Origin: an uncultured Sterolibacteriaceae bacterium
GTDB taxonomy: Bacteria > Pseudomonadota > Gammaproteobacteria > Burkholderiales > Rhodocyclaceae
Assembly: GCA_937888595.1 (NCBI GenBank)
Contig: CALARK010000012.1
Coordinates: 298,307-362,306, forward strand
DNA: 64,000 bases
Reading direction: 5' to 3'
Shown here: in pieces, positions 25,475 to 34,937 of the stretch
How the letters are laid out: each line of letters begins with the position of its first letter
Numbering within the stretch: position 1 is the stretch's first letter
Program-made: the position numbers and the translations under genes
The notes under the pieces: generated by a model
Seen by the model: only the letters and a program-made list of their open reading frames with translations
Database searches by the model: none
Told to the model about the DNA's origin: nothing

Positions 25475-28392
25475 CAGTGCGGGTCCTCCCTGGAAACGCG
25501 AAGGGCCGCCCCGAGCGTTTCTTCGCCCCTTGAGGGGAGATCGCTGCGCAGCAGCGATTTCGGGGTGGGATCGTGGTGACTCGCCTGGTGGGCCATGCCG
25601 AGGTTGATGAGGATCAGCAGGGTCGCGCCGACGACGACGAGATAAACGCCGAGGTCGAAGGCCATCGCCGAGGCGAGCGGCAGCTCGCCAAGCCAGGGCA
25701 GGATCGGATGGCCGAAGGCCGAGGTCAGGAAGGGGCGGCCGAACAGCCAGCTCGCCAGGCCGGTGGCGAGCGCGATGAACAGGCCGGTGGCGATCCACGG
25801 ATGGGTGTGGGCCGGTAGGCGCGCATGCGTCCAGGTCACGCCGTTGGCGAGGTATTGCATGATCAATGCGATGGCGGTGATCAGCCCGGCGATGAAGCCG
25901 CCGCCGGGGAGGTTGTGGCCGCGCAGGAAGATGAAGACCGACACCAGCAACGCGAGCGGCAGCAGCAGGCGGGCGAAGGTGGCCATGATGAGGGGGTGGA
26001 TGTCGGCGTCCCACGCCCGGCCATGGGCATCGTGGCGCGGCGCCGGCAGGTGCAGGTTTTCGAGCAGCGCGAAGATGCCGAGCGCGGCGATCGCCAGCAC
26101 GGTGATCTCGCCGAAGGTGTCGAAGCCGCGGAAGTCGACGAGGATCACGTTCACGACATTGGTTCCGCCCCCGCCCGACACGCTGTTGGCGAGGAACCAG
26201 CCGGCGATAGTGTCGGCCGGCCGGGTGAGTACCGCCCAGGCGAGCAGGGCCGCGCCAGCGCCGGCCACGATGGCGAGGATGCCGTCCCGCCAGTGCCGAC
26301 TATTTGCTGCCCGCCCTCCCCCAGCCCCTTCCTCGCGGGAGGGGCGGCTTTCAGCCGGCGTTTCCGCCGGCAGGAAGTAGAGCGCCAGCAGCAGCAGCAC
26401 GACGGTGACGACCTCGACCGACAACTGCGTCAGCGCGAGGTCGGGCGCGGAGAACTTGATGAAGACCAGCGCGACGAGCAGGCCGACCGCGCCGACGAGC
26501 GTCAGCGCGACGAAGCGGCGCCGGTGCAGGAAGGTCGCGGCGAGCGTGGCCGTGACCAGCGCCAGCCCGGCGATCAGGCTGACGCCATCGACCGGCAGCA
26601 GCGGCCGCGGGCCGGTCAGCGGCGCCGCGGCGCCCAGCAGGCCCGTTCCCGCCAGGACCAGCGCACTGACGACGATCAGCGTCGCCTGGCGCTGTAGCGA
26701 GCCGGTATCGAAGGCGGCCGTCGCACGGTGGGCGAAAGCCAGCGTGCCTTCGAGCAGGTGCTCGTAGATTTCCCGTGCATCGAGCCGGCCCTCGATGCGG
26801 TCGTGCAGCCTGAACAGCGGCTTGCGGCCGAGATAGAGCAGCACGCCGCCGACCAGCGCGATCACGCTCATCCACAGCGCCGGGCTGAGGCCGTGCCAGA
26901 GTGCCAGATCATGCTCGGGCAGCGGGCCCTGCAGCACCGCGCCGGCCGCGACGGCGAGCAGCGGCTCGACGGTCAGCGCCGGCAGGATGCCGACCAGCAG
27001 GCAGATCGCGACGAGGATCTCGACCGGCACCTTCATCCAGCGCGGCGGCTCGTGCGGCGTGCGCGGCAGGTCGATGGGCTCGCCGTTGAAGAACACGTCG
27101 TGGATGAAGCGCAGCGAATAGGCGACGGCGAAAACGCCAGCGAAGGTCACGGCGGCCGGCAGCCAGATGCCGAAGCGCAACTGGCCGGCGGCATCGACCG
27201 CCTCGGCGAAGAACATTTCCTTCGACAGGAAGCCGTTGAACAGCGGCACGCCGGCCATCGCCGCGGCCGCCACCATCGCCAGCACCGCCGTGTGCGGCAT
27301 GTACTTCCACAGACCGTTGATGCGCCGCATGTCGCGCGTGCCGCATTCGTGGTCGATGATGCCCGCAGCCATGAACAGGCCGGCCTTGAAGGTCGCGTGG
27401 TTGATGATGTGGAACACGCCGGCCACGGCGGCGAGCGGCGTGCCGATGCCGAACAGCGCCGTGACCAGGCCGAGGTGGCTGATCGTCGAATAGGCCAGCA
27501 GGCCCTTGAGGTCGTGCTTGAACAGCGCGACCACCGCGCCGAGCAAGAGCGTGGCCAGGCCGGTGCCGCCGACCAGCCAGTTCCATTCCGGCGTGCCCGA
27601 GAGCGCCGGGAACAGCCGCGCCAGCAGGAACACGCCGGCCTTCACCATGGTCGCCGAGTGCAGGTAGGCCGACACCGGCGTCGGCGCCGCCATCGCGTGC
27701 GGCAGCCAGAAATGGAAGGGGAACTGCGCCGACTTCGTGAACGCGCCGAGCAGGACCAGCACCAGTGCCGGCAGGTAGAGCGGATCGGCGCGGATCGCGT
27801 CGCCGCTGGCGAGCACGACGGACAGCTCGTAGCTGCCGACGATCTCGCCGATCAGCAGGAAGCCGGCCAGCAGCGCCAGCCCGCCCGCGCCGGTGATCGT
27901 CAGCGCGAGTTTCGCCCCGCGCCGCGCCGCTTCGCGTTTGCGCCAGTAGGCGATCAGCAGGAAGGACGACAGGCTGGTCAATTCCCAGAAAACCAGCAGC
28001 TGGATCAGGTTTTCCGACAGCACCACGCCCAGCATCGCGCCCATGAACAGCAGCAGGTAGGCGTAGAGCCGGCCGAGGCTGTCCTGATGGGACAGGTAGT
28101 AATAGGCGTAGAGGATCACCAGTCCGCCGATGCCGAGGATCATCGCGGCGAACAGCAGACCCAGCCCGTCGAGGCGGAAGGCCAGGTCGAGGCCGGCGGC
28201 GGGAATCCAGGCCAGGCGCTCGATCGTCGTCTGCCCGGCGAAGCCCGCCGTCAGCGCGGGCCACAGCAGCAGTAGCGCCAGCAGGGCCACGCCGCCCGCG
28301 TTCCAGGCCGCCGCCGCCCGGCCGCGCCGGGAGGCCCAGGCGACCCAGGCCGCGCCGATGAACGGCACGAGCACCGCAAGGAGAAGATTCAT
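25474..28392 (-). CDS. mrpA: Na+/H+ antiporter Mrp complex fused subunits A and B
   Basis: A 972-residue fusion, typical of group-2 (Pha/Sha) Mrp systems. Residues 1 to about 660 are NuoL-like MrpA, with FWELTSLSSFLLIAYW and GAFTKSAQFPFHFWLPHAMAAPTPVSAYLHSATMVKAG carrying conserved Glu and Lys/His. A DUF4040-type segment (KFSAPDLALTQLSVEVVTVVLLLLALYFLP) follows, then a MrpB part (LRGHNLPGGGFIAGLI). The linker after YFLP is enlarged by GC-rich repeat sequence and a degenerate interspersed repeat (SRHWRDG). The last 30 or so residues, from about SHHDPTPKS, are encoded by a second GC-rich palindromic repeat and are unlikely to be ancestral. Confidence 0.92.
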   Translation of the reverse strand: MNLLLAVLVPFIGAAWVAWASRRGRAAAAWNAGGVALLALLLLWPALTAGFAGQTTIERLAWIPAAGLDLAFRLDGLGLLFAAMILGIGGLVILYAYYYLSHQDSLGRLYAYLLLFMGAMLGVVLSENLIQLLVFWELTSLSSFLLIAYWRKREAARRGAKLALTITGAGGLALLAGFLLIGEIVGSYELSVVLASGDAIRADPLYLPALVLVLLGAFTKSAQFPFHFWLPHAMAAPTPVSAYLHSATMVKAGVFLLARLFPALSGTPEWNWLVGGTGLATLLLGAVVALFKHDLKGLLAYSTISHLGLVTALFGIGTPLAAVAGVFHIINHATFKAGLFMAAGIIDHECGTRDMRRINGLWKYMPHTAVLAMVAAAAMAGVPLFNGFLSKEMFFAEAVDAAGQLRFGIWLPAAVTFAGVFAVAYSLRFIHDVFFNGEPIDLPRTPHEPPRWMKVPVEILVAICLLVGILPALTVEPLLAVAAGAVLQGPLPEHDLALWHGLSPALWMSVIALVGGVLLYLGRKPLFRLHDRIEGRLDAREIYEHLLEGTLAFAHRATAAFDTGSLQRQATLIVVSALVLAGTGLLGAAAPLTGPRPLLPVDGVSLIAGLALVTATLAATFLHRRRFVALTLVGAVGLLVALVFIKFSAPDLALTQLSVEVVTVVLLLLALYFLPAETPAESRPSREEGAGGGRAANSRHWRDGILAIVAGAGAALLAWAVLTRPADTIAGWFLANSVSGGGGTNVVNVILVDFRGFDTFGEITVLAIAALGIFALLENLHLPAPRHDAHGRAWDADIHPLIMATFARLLLPLALLVSVFIFLRGHNLPGGGFIAGLITAIALIMQYLANGVTWTHARLPAHTHPWIATGLFIALATGLASWLFGRPFLTSAFGHPILPWLGELPLASAMAFDLGVYLVVVGATLLILINLGMAHQASHHDPTPKSLLRSDLPSRGEETLGAALRVSREDPH
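25497..25571. repeat. GC-rich palindromic repeat, copy 2, translated as the MrpA C-terminus
   Basis: Contains the hairpin ATCGCTGC-TGC-GCAGCGAT and the shorter CCCCT-CA-AGGGG, flanked by GGGCCGCCCCGAG. Its layout matches the betaproteobacterial intergenic element also present at 11698-11782. Here it is read in frame as the last 30 or so codons of the mrpA/B fusion, just before mrpC. Confidence 0.6.
26281..26350. repeat. Composite repeat insertion in the mrpA linker
   Basis: A degenerate copy of the 27-bp interspersed repeat (about 26281-26307, read as SRHWRDG) lies directly beside a GC-rich inverted block (CCCTCCCCCAGCCCC and GGGAGGGGC). Both are translated within the linker between the DUF4040-type and MrpB-like parts. 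Confidence 0.5.
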
Positions 28393-28440
28393 GGCAGCAT
28401 GCTCCGCGTGCAGCGATGCGCCCGAACGACCGGCAGGAGG

Positions 28441-28860
28441 CTACTTGCCGCTGGCCATCTGCGCCATCGCGCCGGCATGGTCCAGCTTCTGGTGCAGGCG
28501 CAACTGGACGTAGCGCTGCGTCGTTTCACTCAGGGGTTTGCCGGCCACCGCATATTTCGCCGCCGCATCCAGCACTTCGAGCGGGCGCACGTCGATGCGG
28601 GCGGCATCGAAGACGAAGCGCGCATTGCGCATGCAGATCTGTGCGACGGCATTCTCGTTCTCGCCGCTGAGCTTGGCGACGCGTTTCAACTGCTCGCGCG
28701 TCTGCGCCAGGCGCGGATGGTTCGGCGGGATGTCCTCGCGCAGGCTCACCTCGAGGAAGCGCTGCGCGACATCCATCTCGGGATCGCCGAAGCCGGCGGC
28801 CTGGGCGGTGCAGGTGAGCAACAGTGCCGCGCCAAGCACGGCCAGGGAACGATGAAACAT
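28441..28860 (-). CDS. Small secreted protein of unknown function
   Basis: A 139-residue protein with a clear signal peptide (MFHRSLAVLGAALLLTCTAQA, cleavage near 22). The mature part is helical and charged, containing FLEVSLREDIPPNHPRLAQTREQLKRVAKLSG and one Cys-containing segment AQICMRNARF. I do not recognise a family. It lies between the Mrp operon and a REC-kinase gene, all on the same strand; 48 bp separates its stop from mrpA, so it could be the first gene of the Mrp transcript. Confidence 0.65.
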   Translation of the reverse strand: MFHRSLAVLGAALLLTCTAQAAGFGDPEMDVAQRFLEVSLREDIPPNHPRLAQTREQLKRVAKLSGENENAVAQICMRNARFVFDAARIDVRPLEVLDAAAKYAVAGKPLSETTQRYVQLRLHQKLDHAGAMAQMASGK

Positions 28861-28934
28861 GGGGATGACTCCTGAAAGCGACCAGCGGGCAGTCTATCTG
28901 TCCGGTCGCACTTTGTCTTGCCGTCTTGCCGGCG

Positions 28935-30050
28935 TCAGGGCGTCGCGAACGGCAAAGGCAGCACGACTTCGAAGCGGGTACCCACGCCGGGCGTGCTGTC
29001 GACATGGAGCGTGCCGCCCATGCGCTCGACGAGGTGGCGGACCAGCGCGAGGGCGAGGCCGACTCCGCCGAAGCGGCGGGTCAGGCTGCCGTCGGCCTGT
29101 TCGAACGGACGGAAGGCGGCGCGCAATTCCTCGTCGCTCATCCCGATGCCGCTGTCGATGATCGTGAAACGGACGTCGTCGCCATGCCGCACCACCTGCA
29201 GGGCCACGTGGCCGGCCGCGGTGAACTTGACCGCGTTGGACAGCAGCTGCCCGAGCACCTGGGCCACGCGCCGGGCATCGCCGACGCACGGCGGCGCCGG
29301 ACGGTCGATGCCCTCGGTCCGAAACCCGAGCCCTTTCGCGGCCGCGCGCGCCTGCCATGTCGCCACGAGCTCGCCCAGGACGCCGGACAACGGGAAGGGT
29401 GCCGTGGCGATGGCCAGGCTGCCGGCCTCCGCATCGACGAAGTCGAGCACGTTCTCGACCATTTCGTGCAGCTGGCTGCCCGCGACATGGATTTGCGCGC
29501 AGGCCTGCTGCGCTCTTTCGAGTTCGCGCGCCCGCTGGCCCACCAGCGCCATGCCCATGATGCCGTTGAGCGGCGTGCGCAACTCGTGGCTGACGTTGCG
29601 CAGGAAATTCCGCTTCAGCGTCGTCAGGCGTTCGGCCGCCTCGAGGGCCAGGGTCTCGACCTGCTTGCGCAGGCGTTCGCGCTCCACGAGGTTGCGGATG
29701 CGCTGGCGCGCGATGCCGACGTTGAGCGGCTTGGCGATGTAGTCGGCCGCGCCGATCGACAGTCCCGACGCTTCCGCCCCGTCTTCGGTCATCGCCGTGA
29801 CGAACACGACGGGAATGCCGGCCAGCAACGGATCGGCCTTGAGCCGCCGGCACACCTCGAAACCGTCCATGCCGGGCATCATGATGTCGAGCAGGATCAG
29901 TGCCGGCTGGATTTCGGCCGCCATCTGCAGGCCCGCCTCGCCCGAGGTGGCGATGCGCAGGTCGAACTCGCCCTCGAGGGCGCTGCCGAGCAGCATCAGG
30001 TTGCCGGGCATGTCGTCGATGATCAGGATCAGTGGCTTGACGGGTGCCAT
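28935..30050 (-). CDS. Hybrid histidine kinase with N-terminal receiver
   Basis: A 371-residue cytoplasmic protein. A receiver (LILIIDDMPGNLMLL, D in LILLDIMMPGMDG, K in YIAKPLNVG) at 1-125 is joined to a kinase core. The HisKA box is RNVSHELRTPLNGIMG, the N box QLLSNAVKFT, and the G boxes DSGIGMSD and GGVGLALAL. It lacks membrane segments, so input is presumably phosphorylation of its receiver or a partner. It starts 3 bp after the upstream (frameshifted) hybrid kinase stops, forming a two-gene unit. Confidence 0.88.
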   Translation of the reverse strand: MAPVKPLILIIDDMPGNLMLLGSALEGEFDLRIATSGEAGLQMAAEIQPALILLDIMMPGMDGFEVCRRLKADPLLAGIPVVFVTAMTEDGAEASGLSIGAADYIAKPLNVGIARQRIRNLVERERLRKQVETLALEAAERLTTLKRNFLRNVSHELRTPLNGIMGMALVGQRARELERAQQACAQIHVAGSQLHEMVENVLDFVDAEAGSLAIATAPFPLSGVLGELVATWQARAAAKGLGFRTEGIDRPAPPCVGDARRVAQVLGQLLSNAVKFTAAGHVALQVVRHGDDVRFTIIDSGIGMSDEELRAAFRPFEQADGSLTRRFGGVGLALALVRHLVERMGGTLHVDSTPGVGTRFEVVLPLPFATP

Positions 30051-30053
30051 CGT

Positions 30054-31537
30054 TCATTCCTCCTGCGTGTCAGCACCTTCGCGCAGCCGTTCGAGGGCGG
30101 CGCGGGCCTGGTCGTAATCGAAGGCCTGCAGACGGGCGGCGACCTCGTCCGCCAGCGGCGCCAGCGCCGTGCCGTCGAGCAATGCGGCGAGTTCCTGGCA
30201 GGCGCGCAGGGCCGCGAAGCTGTGGTCGGCGAGCAGGATATCGAGCCGGTACAGTGCGTCCGCCAGCGTCGTGCGTTCGACCTGCCGGGCCGCGGCGGGT
30301 GCCGCGCCCGGGGTCGCGGGCGCCCCGGCCAGCGGCAGCCATTTCGCCAGCACGCCGGCCAGCCTTTCGAAATCGACCGGCTTGGTCACGAAATCATCCA
30401 TGCCGGCGGCCAGGCAATGCTCGCGGTCCTCGTCGAACGCCGCCGCGGTCAGGGCCACGACCGGCAGGTGCGGGGCCGCGCCCCCGGCCGCCCGGGCGGC
30501 TTCCCAGCCCCGGATCGCCCGGGTCGCGGCATAGCCGTCCATCACCGGCATCTGGCAATCCATCAGCACCAGATCGAAGCCACTGCCGGCCGTCACGGCA
30601 TCGACGGCGGCCCGGCCGTCCGCCACGCTCTCGACCTCGATGCCCAGCTTGTTGAGCAGGGTGACGACGACGGTACGATTGGCCGGATTGTCCTCGACCA
30701 CGAGGACCCGGCCGCGCATTTGCGGCAACTGGATGTCGGCGGAAGGCGCACGCGGCGCATCCGGCAGGGGGCGCGGGCTGCGCCGGCTTTCCTGGTCCGC
30801 CTCGACCACCTCGGCCTGCACGGTGAACCAGAAGCGCGAGCCGGCGTCGGGCCGGCTGTCCACACCGGCCTCTCCGCCCATCAGCTCCGCCAGGCTGCGC
30901 ACGATCGACAGGCCGAGCCCGGTACCCCCGTACTGGCGCGTCGTCGAACTGTCGGCCTGGGTGAAGGGCTGGAACAGCTGGTCCAGCTTGTCGGCCGGAA
31001 TGCCGACGCCGGTATCGGTGACGGCGAAGCGCAGCAAGGCCTGGTCCTCGCCCCGGCCGGTCGCCGGAAGCGCCTCGCCCTCGATCCGGATGTCCCCCTG
31101 CGACGTGAACTTGACCGCGTTGTTGACGAGATTCGACAGCATCTGCCGCAAGCGCGCGGGATCGGCGCGATAACGCCGCGCCGGCCCGATCCACTGCGCC
31201 CGCAGCGACAACCCGCGGTGCTGCGCGGTCTGGCCGAACAGCGCCACGACTTCGTCGAGCAGCTGCGACGGATCGAATGCCCGGGGATCGAGCTCGAAAC
31301 GCCCGGCTTCGACTTTCGACAGGTCGAGGATGTCGTTGAGCAGTGCCAGCAGGGTCTGGCCCGAGTTGAGGATGGTGCGGGCGTATTCGCGGCGTGCCCG
31401 GTCGTCCGTATCGTCGAACAGCAGCAGCTGGGCCATGCCGAGAATGCCGTTCATCGGCGTGCGGATTTCGTGCGACATGGTGGCAAGGAAACGGCTTTTC
31501 GCTTCGTTGGCCGCCTTGGCCTGTTTCGTCGCAGGTG
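30054..31537 (-). pseudogene. C-terminal part of a frameshifted hybrid kinase (HisKA-HATPase-REC)
   Basis: This frame continues the sensor half encoded at 31451-33391 after a shift near 31525-31540. It begins KQAKAANEAKSRFLATMSH, contains the phospho-His box MSHEIRTPMNGILGM, the N box LSNLVNNAVKFT, G boxes DTGVGIPADK and GTGLGLSI, and a receiver (VLVVEDNPANRTVV, D in LVLMDCQMPVMDG, K in VTKPVDFE). A helical tail of about 70 residues resembles an Hpt domain without an obvious His box. It has no start codon of its own with a ribosome site at the domain boundary, although the frame is open further back. A true mutation, programmed shift or base-call error are all possible. Confidence 0.75.
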
Positions 31538-33391
31538 CAGCAGGCGCGTCGCGCGTTCGTTGATGATGGCGAGCGCGAAGCTTTCGCCGATGTCGCGCAG
31601 GGCATCGATGCGCCCCGGATGCGTGGATGGATCGACTTCGGTGTCGAGCACCAGCACGCCGAGGCGTTCGTGGCCATGCACCAGGGGCACGAAATAGTGG
31701 CCGTGCTCGGGCTCGGCCAGGGTGCAACGGGCGACGCTGCGAACGTCATCGGCCACCAGCGGTGCCGGCTGCTGCCACAGCGGTTCGCCGTGGTGCTGGA
31801 TGAACGCCTCGCCGTCCGCACCGGCCGTGACGAACAGCTGGGCGTGGGCGCCGGCACGCAGGCCGCGCATGTCGGCGAACACCGCCAGCGCGGTGTCGAA
31901 GCGTCGGTCCAGCGGCACTTCGGCCATCTGCAGGATCGTCACGATGCGGGCCTTGATGGCGGCACCTTCATGCAGGTAAAGCTCGAATTCCCGCTGGTGC
32001 TTCTGCTCGGTGATGTCCTGCACGGTGCCGACGCCGACCAGCGGATTGCCGTCCGCGTCGAACCGGAGGCTGGCACGCTCCCTCACCCAGCGGACCTCCC
32101 CGGAGACCTGGATGCGGTGCTCGATGTCATAGGGTTCGCCTCGCAACGCCGCGCCCCAGGCCGCCGCGACGCGTTCACGATCGTCCGGGTGAAGGGTGGC
32201 GAAGAAGCGCTCGACGTTCATCGGCGAGCCGGGAGCGATGCCGAAGATGCGGTAGGCCTCGTCGGACCATTCGAGCGTCTGCGCGGGAATGTCGCTCACA
32301 CAGCTGCCGATGCGGGCCACGGACTGGGCATTGCGCAGGTTTTCCTCGCTGCGCCGGAAGCGGGCTTCTGCGTCCTGCCTGATCAGCCATTGCCGCGCGA
32401 TGATCCAGGCCACGCTGAGGGTAAGCACGAACAAGGCCGCCATCACCATCAGCGCCTTATGCAGGTTGTCCTGCCAGTGGCTCAGGTACTCGTCCCGCGC
32501 CATGCCGACCGCCAGCGTGAAGGGCAGGTCGCCGACGCGGCGGAAGGCGTAGGTACGCTCGACGCTGTCGGGCGTATTGGGTGTATGGAACATCGCGACG
32601 CGCTGGCCGGACTCAATCAGCGCCTTGAAGGTCGCGGATACCTTGTTGTGACCGGGCTGGCCGGCCGGCCCGTCGAGCGGCGGGTGGCGGGCGATCAGGC
32701 CCATGTCGGCATAGCGCAGCACCACCGTGCCGGACTTCTCCGTATCGGCCTTCGCCAGCAGTTCGGCGAAGCCCGAGACGCGGGTCGACACCATGACGGT
32801 GCCGGCGAATCGTCCGTCCGGATAGCGATAGGGGCGCGTGAAGGGCATGACCCAGATGCCCGAGACGCGGCCGATGACCGGACGGCTGACGATCAGCCGG
32901 GAGTCCGTGCTGTCGCGGTGCTGCCGGAAGTACTCGCGGTCGGCATTGTTGGCGGGATTGTCCGGATCGACACCCTTGCCCCAGCGGACACGGCCCGCCT
33001 CGTCGGTGACATGGATCGCATACACCTCGGGCAACTGATCGAGCTGTATCTTGAGAAAGCGCTCGAGTCGATTGGCATCGCGCCCGCCTTCAGCCAGTTG
33101 CCCTTCCAGCACCTGGGCGGTGCGGACCAGCGTGTCGTCGAAGACCCGCGCCCGCTCGACGATGGCCTGCTCGATGAGGCCGGCCAGATTGTGCGTGTTG
33201 ATCTCGACCCGCTCGCGGAAATAGGCACGCCCCTGCAGCAGGGAATACCCGATCGCCAGGCCCATCAGCACATTGATGAAGACGACCGCGACCAGTAGCC
33301 ACGTGCGAAAACGCCGCGACAGCCGCCCCCACGCCACGCTTGCCGCCCGCCATCCGGCCATGACCCGCCCTGCCTCAGTATCCGTTGCCAT
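31451..33391 (-). CDS. N-terminal sensor part of the frameshifted hybrid kinase (Cache-like, PAS, GAF-like)
   Basis: Residues 1 to about 620 are normal sensor sequence. A transmembrane helix near WLLVAVVFINVLMGLAIGY is followed by a periplasmic double-Cache-like domain (about 60-300) and a second helix ALMVMAALFVLTLSVAWII. A PAS_3-like domain (ARIGSCVSDIPAQTLEWSDEAYRIFG to VGTVQDITEQK) and a GAF-like domain (ALAVFADMRGLRAGAHAQLF to LGVLVLDTE) come next. After NERATRLLHLR the reading frame departs from the kinase, ending in a basic, non-homologous tail. The kinase core continues in the -1 frame. The start is 33391 or the later ATG at 33361. An FNR/DNR-type box lies just upstream. Confidence 0.8.
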   Translation of the reverse strand: MATDTEAGRVMAGWRAASVAWGRLSRRFRTWLLVAVVFINVLMGLAIGYSLLQGRAYFRERVEINTHNLAGLIEQAIVERARVFDDTLVRTAQVLEGQLAEGGRDANRLERFLKIQLDQLPEVYAIHVTDEAGRVRWGKGVDPDNPANNADREYFRQHRDSTDSRLIVSRPVIGRVSGIWVMPFTRPYRYPDGRFAGTVMVSTRVSGFAELLAKADTEKSGTVVLRYADMGLIARHPPLDGPAGQPGHNKVSATFKALIESGQRVAMFHTPNTPDSVERTYAFRRVGDLPFTLAVGMARDEYLSHWQDNLHKALMVMAALFVLTLSVAWIIARQWLIRQDAEARFRRSEENLRNAQSVARIGSCVSDIPAQTLEWSDEAYRIFGIAPGSPMNVERFFATLHPDDRERVAAAWGAALRGEPYDIEHRIQVSGEVRWVRERASLRFDADGNPLVGVGTVQDITEQKHQREFELYLHEGAAIKARIVTILQMAEVPLDRRFDTALAVFADMRGLRAGAHAQLFVTAGADGEAFIQHHGEPLWQQPAPLVADDVRSVARCTLAEPEHGHYFVPLVHGHERLGVLVLDTEVDPSTHPGRIDALRDIGESFALAIINERATRLLHLRRNRPRRPTKRKAVSLPPCRTKSARR

Positions 33392-33427
33392 TCGCGCTAT
33401 TCGAGCATGAATCCACAATTATTGCTT

Positions 33428-33441
33428 TTGACATACATCAA
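33428..33441. promoter_or_regulatory. FNR/DNR-type operator upstream of the hybrid kinase
   Basis: TTGAC-ATAC-ATCAA matches the CRP/FNR-family consensus TTGAY-N4-RTCAA exactly. It lies 37 bp before the 33391 start of the kinase gene, in the AT-richest part of an intergenic gap, so oxygen- or NO-responsive control of that kinase is likely. The rest of the 33392-33539 gap holds one interspersed-repeat copy. Confidence 0.55.
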
Positions 33442-33451
33442 AGGCATACCG

Positions 33452-33478
33452 GAAAAAGTCGGTGGCGGCGGGACGGCT
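33452..33478 (+). repeat. Interspersed repeat copy, intergenic
   Basis: Lies between the kinase start region and the nhaD-like stop; one substitution from the core (GTGGCGG in place of GCGCTGG region). Confidence 0.75.
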
Positions 33479-33539
33479 GGAAAAGCAGGCCTGGCGGCGC
33501 GGCAGGCGCCGGCGGTGCAGGGGCGCGGGGAACAGGCGG

Positions 33540-34835
33540 CTAGTGCGCCGCCACCGGGGTCACTTGGGCCGCCGGGGCCGCTGGGGCCGCCAGGACGGCG
33601 GCATGAGGCGCTGTGGCGACGCCCTCCTTGTGCTTCTCGTGCGGGTGCCAGCCGAGCACCGTCAGCAGGGTGAAGAAGCCGATCACGTAGCCGACCGGGA
33701 CCATCCAGCCGTGGCGCAGCCACTGGCCGACCGACTTGGCCTCGGGAAACAGGTTCGATACCGCCACGCCGGCCGAGGAGCCGAACCACAGCATCGAGCC
33801 GCCGAAGCCGACCGCGTAGGCGAGGAAGCCCCAGTCGTAGCCGCCCTGCTTGAGCGCCAGGGCCGTCAGCGGGATGTTGTCGAAGACGGAGGAAATGAAG
33901 CCGAGCGCCAGCGTGGAAATCCACGAGGCCGGCGGCAGCTTCTCGACCGGCATCATCGAGGCGCAGGTGACCAGCGCGAGGAGGAAGATCGAGCCCTTGA
34001 CCGCATCGGGCATCAGGCTCCACTCGGGCTTCCTGACCGGCACGGCCAGCAGCAGCGCGACCCAGACGGCGACGCCGAGGAAGGGGAAGTGGTCGGCCAG
34101 CGCGGCGAACTTGAGGTTGACCGTGACGTTGGTGGCGACGGCGGCGACGAGGATGAAGCCGACGATGCCGACACGCGCCCAGTCGATGTGGTGCTGGACG
34201 TGCAGGTTCTTCTCGATCGCCATGTGCTTGTGCTGCAGCAGGGCGGCGGGGATGCCGAACACGACGGTGGCGACGGCGGCGGGCAGGTAGGCTTCGAGCA
34301 CGTCGAGCGGGCTGACGCCGTCGATCCACATCATGGTCGTCGTCGTGTCGCCGACCACGGAGCCGGCGCCGCCCGCATTCGACGCGGCGACGATGGCGGC
34401 GAGGTAGCCGATATGCACTTTCCGCTTGAACACGCTGGCAGCGACGGTGGCGCCGATCAGCGCCGCGGCGATGTTGTCGAGGAAGCCGGACATCAGGAAG
34501 ATGATGGCGAGCAGCATGAAGGGGCCGAGCCAGCCTTTCGGCAGCAGCTTCGGCAGCACCTCGGGCACGCCCGAGTCCTCGAAATGCCGTGCCAGCAGGG
34601 CGAAGCCGACCAGCAGGCAGAGCAGGTTCACCAGCAGCACCCATTCGTGCGCCATGTGCAGGCCGAAGCCGGCCAGCCCCGCGCCGGTCTTGAAACCGGT
34701 GAACAGGATCTTGTAGGTGGTGATGGTGGCCAGCCCGGTCAGCGCGACCTGCAGCACGTAGTGATGGAACAGCGCCACGCCCAGCAGCGTGGCGCCGAAC
34801 AGGATGAAATCGACCGGGATGCCGAACAGGTCCAT
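33540..34835 (-). CDS. nhaD: NhaD-like Na+/H+ antiporter (ion transporter superfamily)
   Basis: A 431-residue polytopic membrane protein. It shows SGFLDNIAAALIGATVAA and SSVFDNIPLTALALKQGGY, the two inverted-repeat hairpins with DN and DNIP motifs typical of NhaD/ArsB-type transporters. The loop ASNAGGAGSVVGDTTTTMMWIDGV matches the NhaD signature. The start at 34835 is preferred because upstream codons are not membrane-like. The C-terminal tail is Ala/Pro-rich (AAPAAPAAQVTPVAAH). Likely exchanges sodium or lithium for protons. A divergent UspA gene lies upstream. Confidence 0.82.
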   Translation of the reverse strand: MDLFGIPVDFILFGATLLGVALFHHYVLQVALTGLATITTYKILFTGFKTGAGLAGFGLHMAHEWVLLVNLLCLLVGFALLARHFEDSGVPEVLPKLLPKGWLGPFMLLAIIFLMSGFLDNIAAALIGATVAASVFKRKVHIGYLAAIVAASNAGGAGSVVGDTTTTMMWIDGVSPLDVLEAYLPAAVATVVFGIPAALLQHKHMAIEKNLHVQHHIDWARVGIVGFILVAAVATNVTVNLKFAALADHFPFLGVAVWVALLLAVPVRKPEWSLMPDAVKGSIFLLALVTCASMMPVEKLPPASWISTLALGFISSVFDNIPLTALALKQGGYDWGFLAYAVGFGGSMLWFGSSAGVAVSNLFPEAKSVGQWLRHGWMVPVGYVIGFFTLLTVLGWHPHEKHKEGVATAPHAAVLAAPAAPAAQVTPVAAH

Positions 34836-34937
34836 GGGAATCTCCACAGCGTTTTTTGCGGTCGATTCTAGCAGCCGAAAGCAGCGTCCTTCGGAGTTTC
34901 GGCTACACTCGCGCCAACAGACAAGAGGACCCGCACC

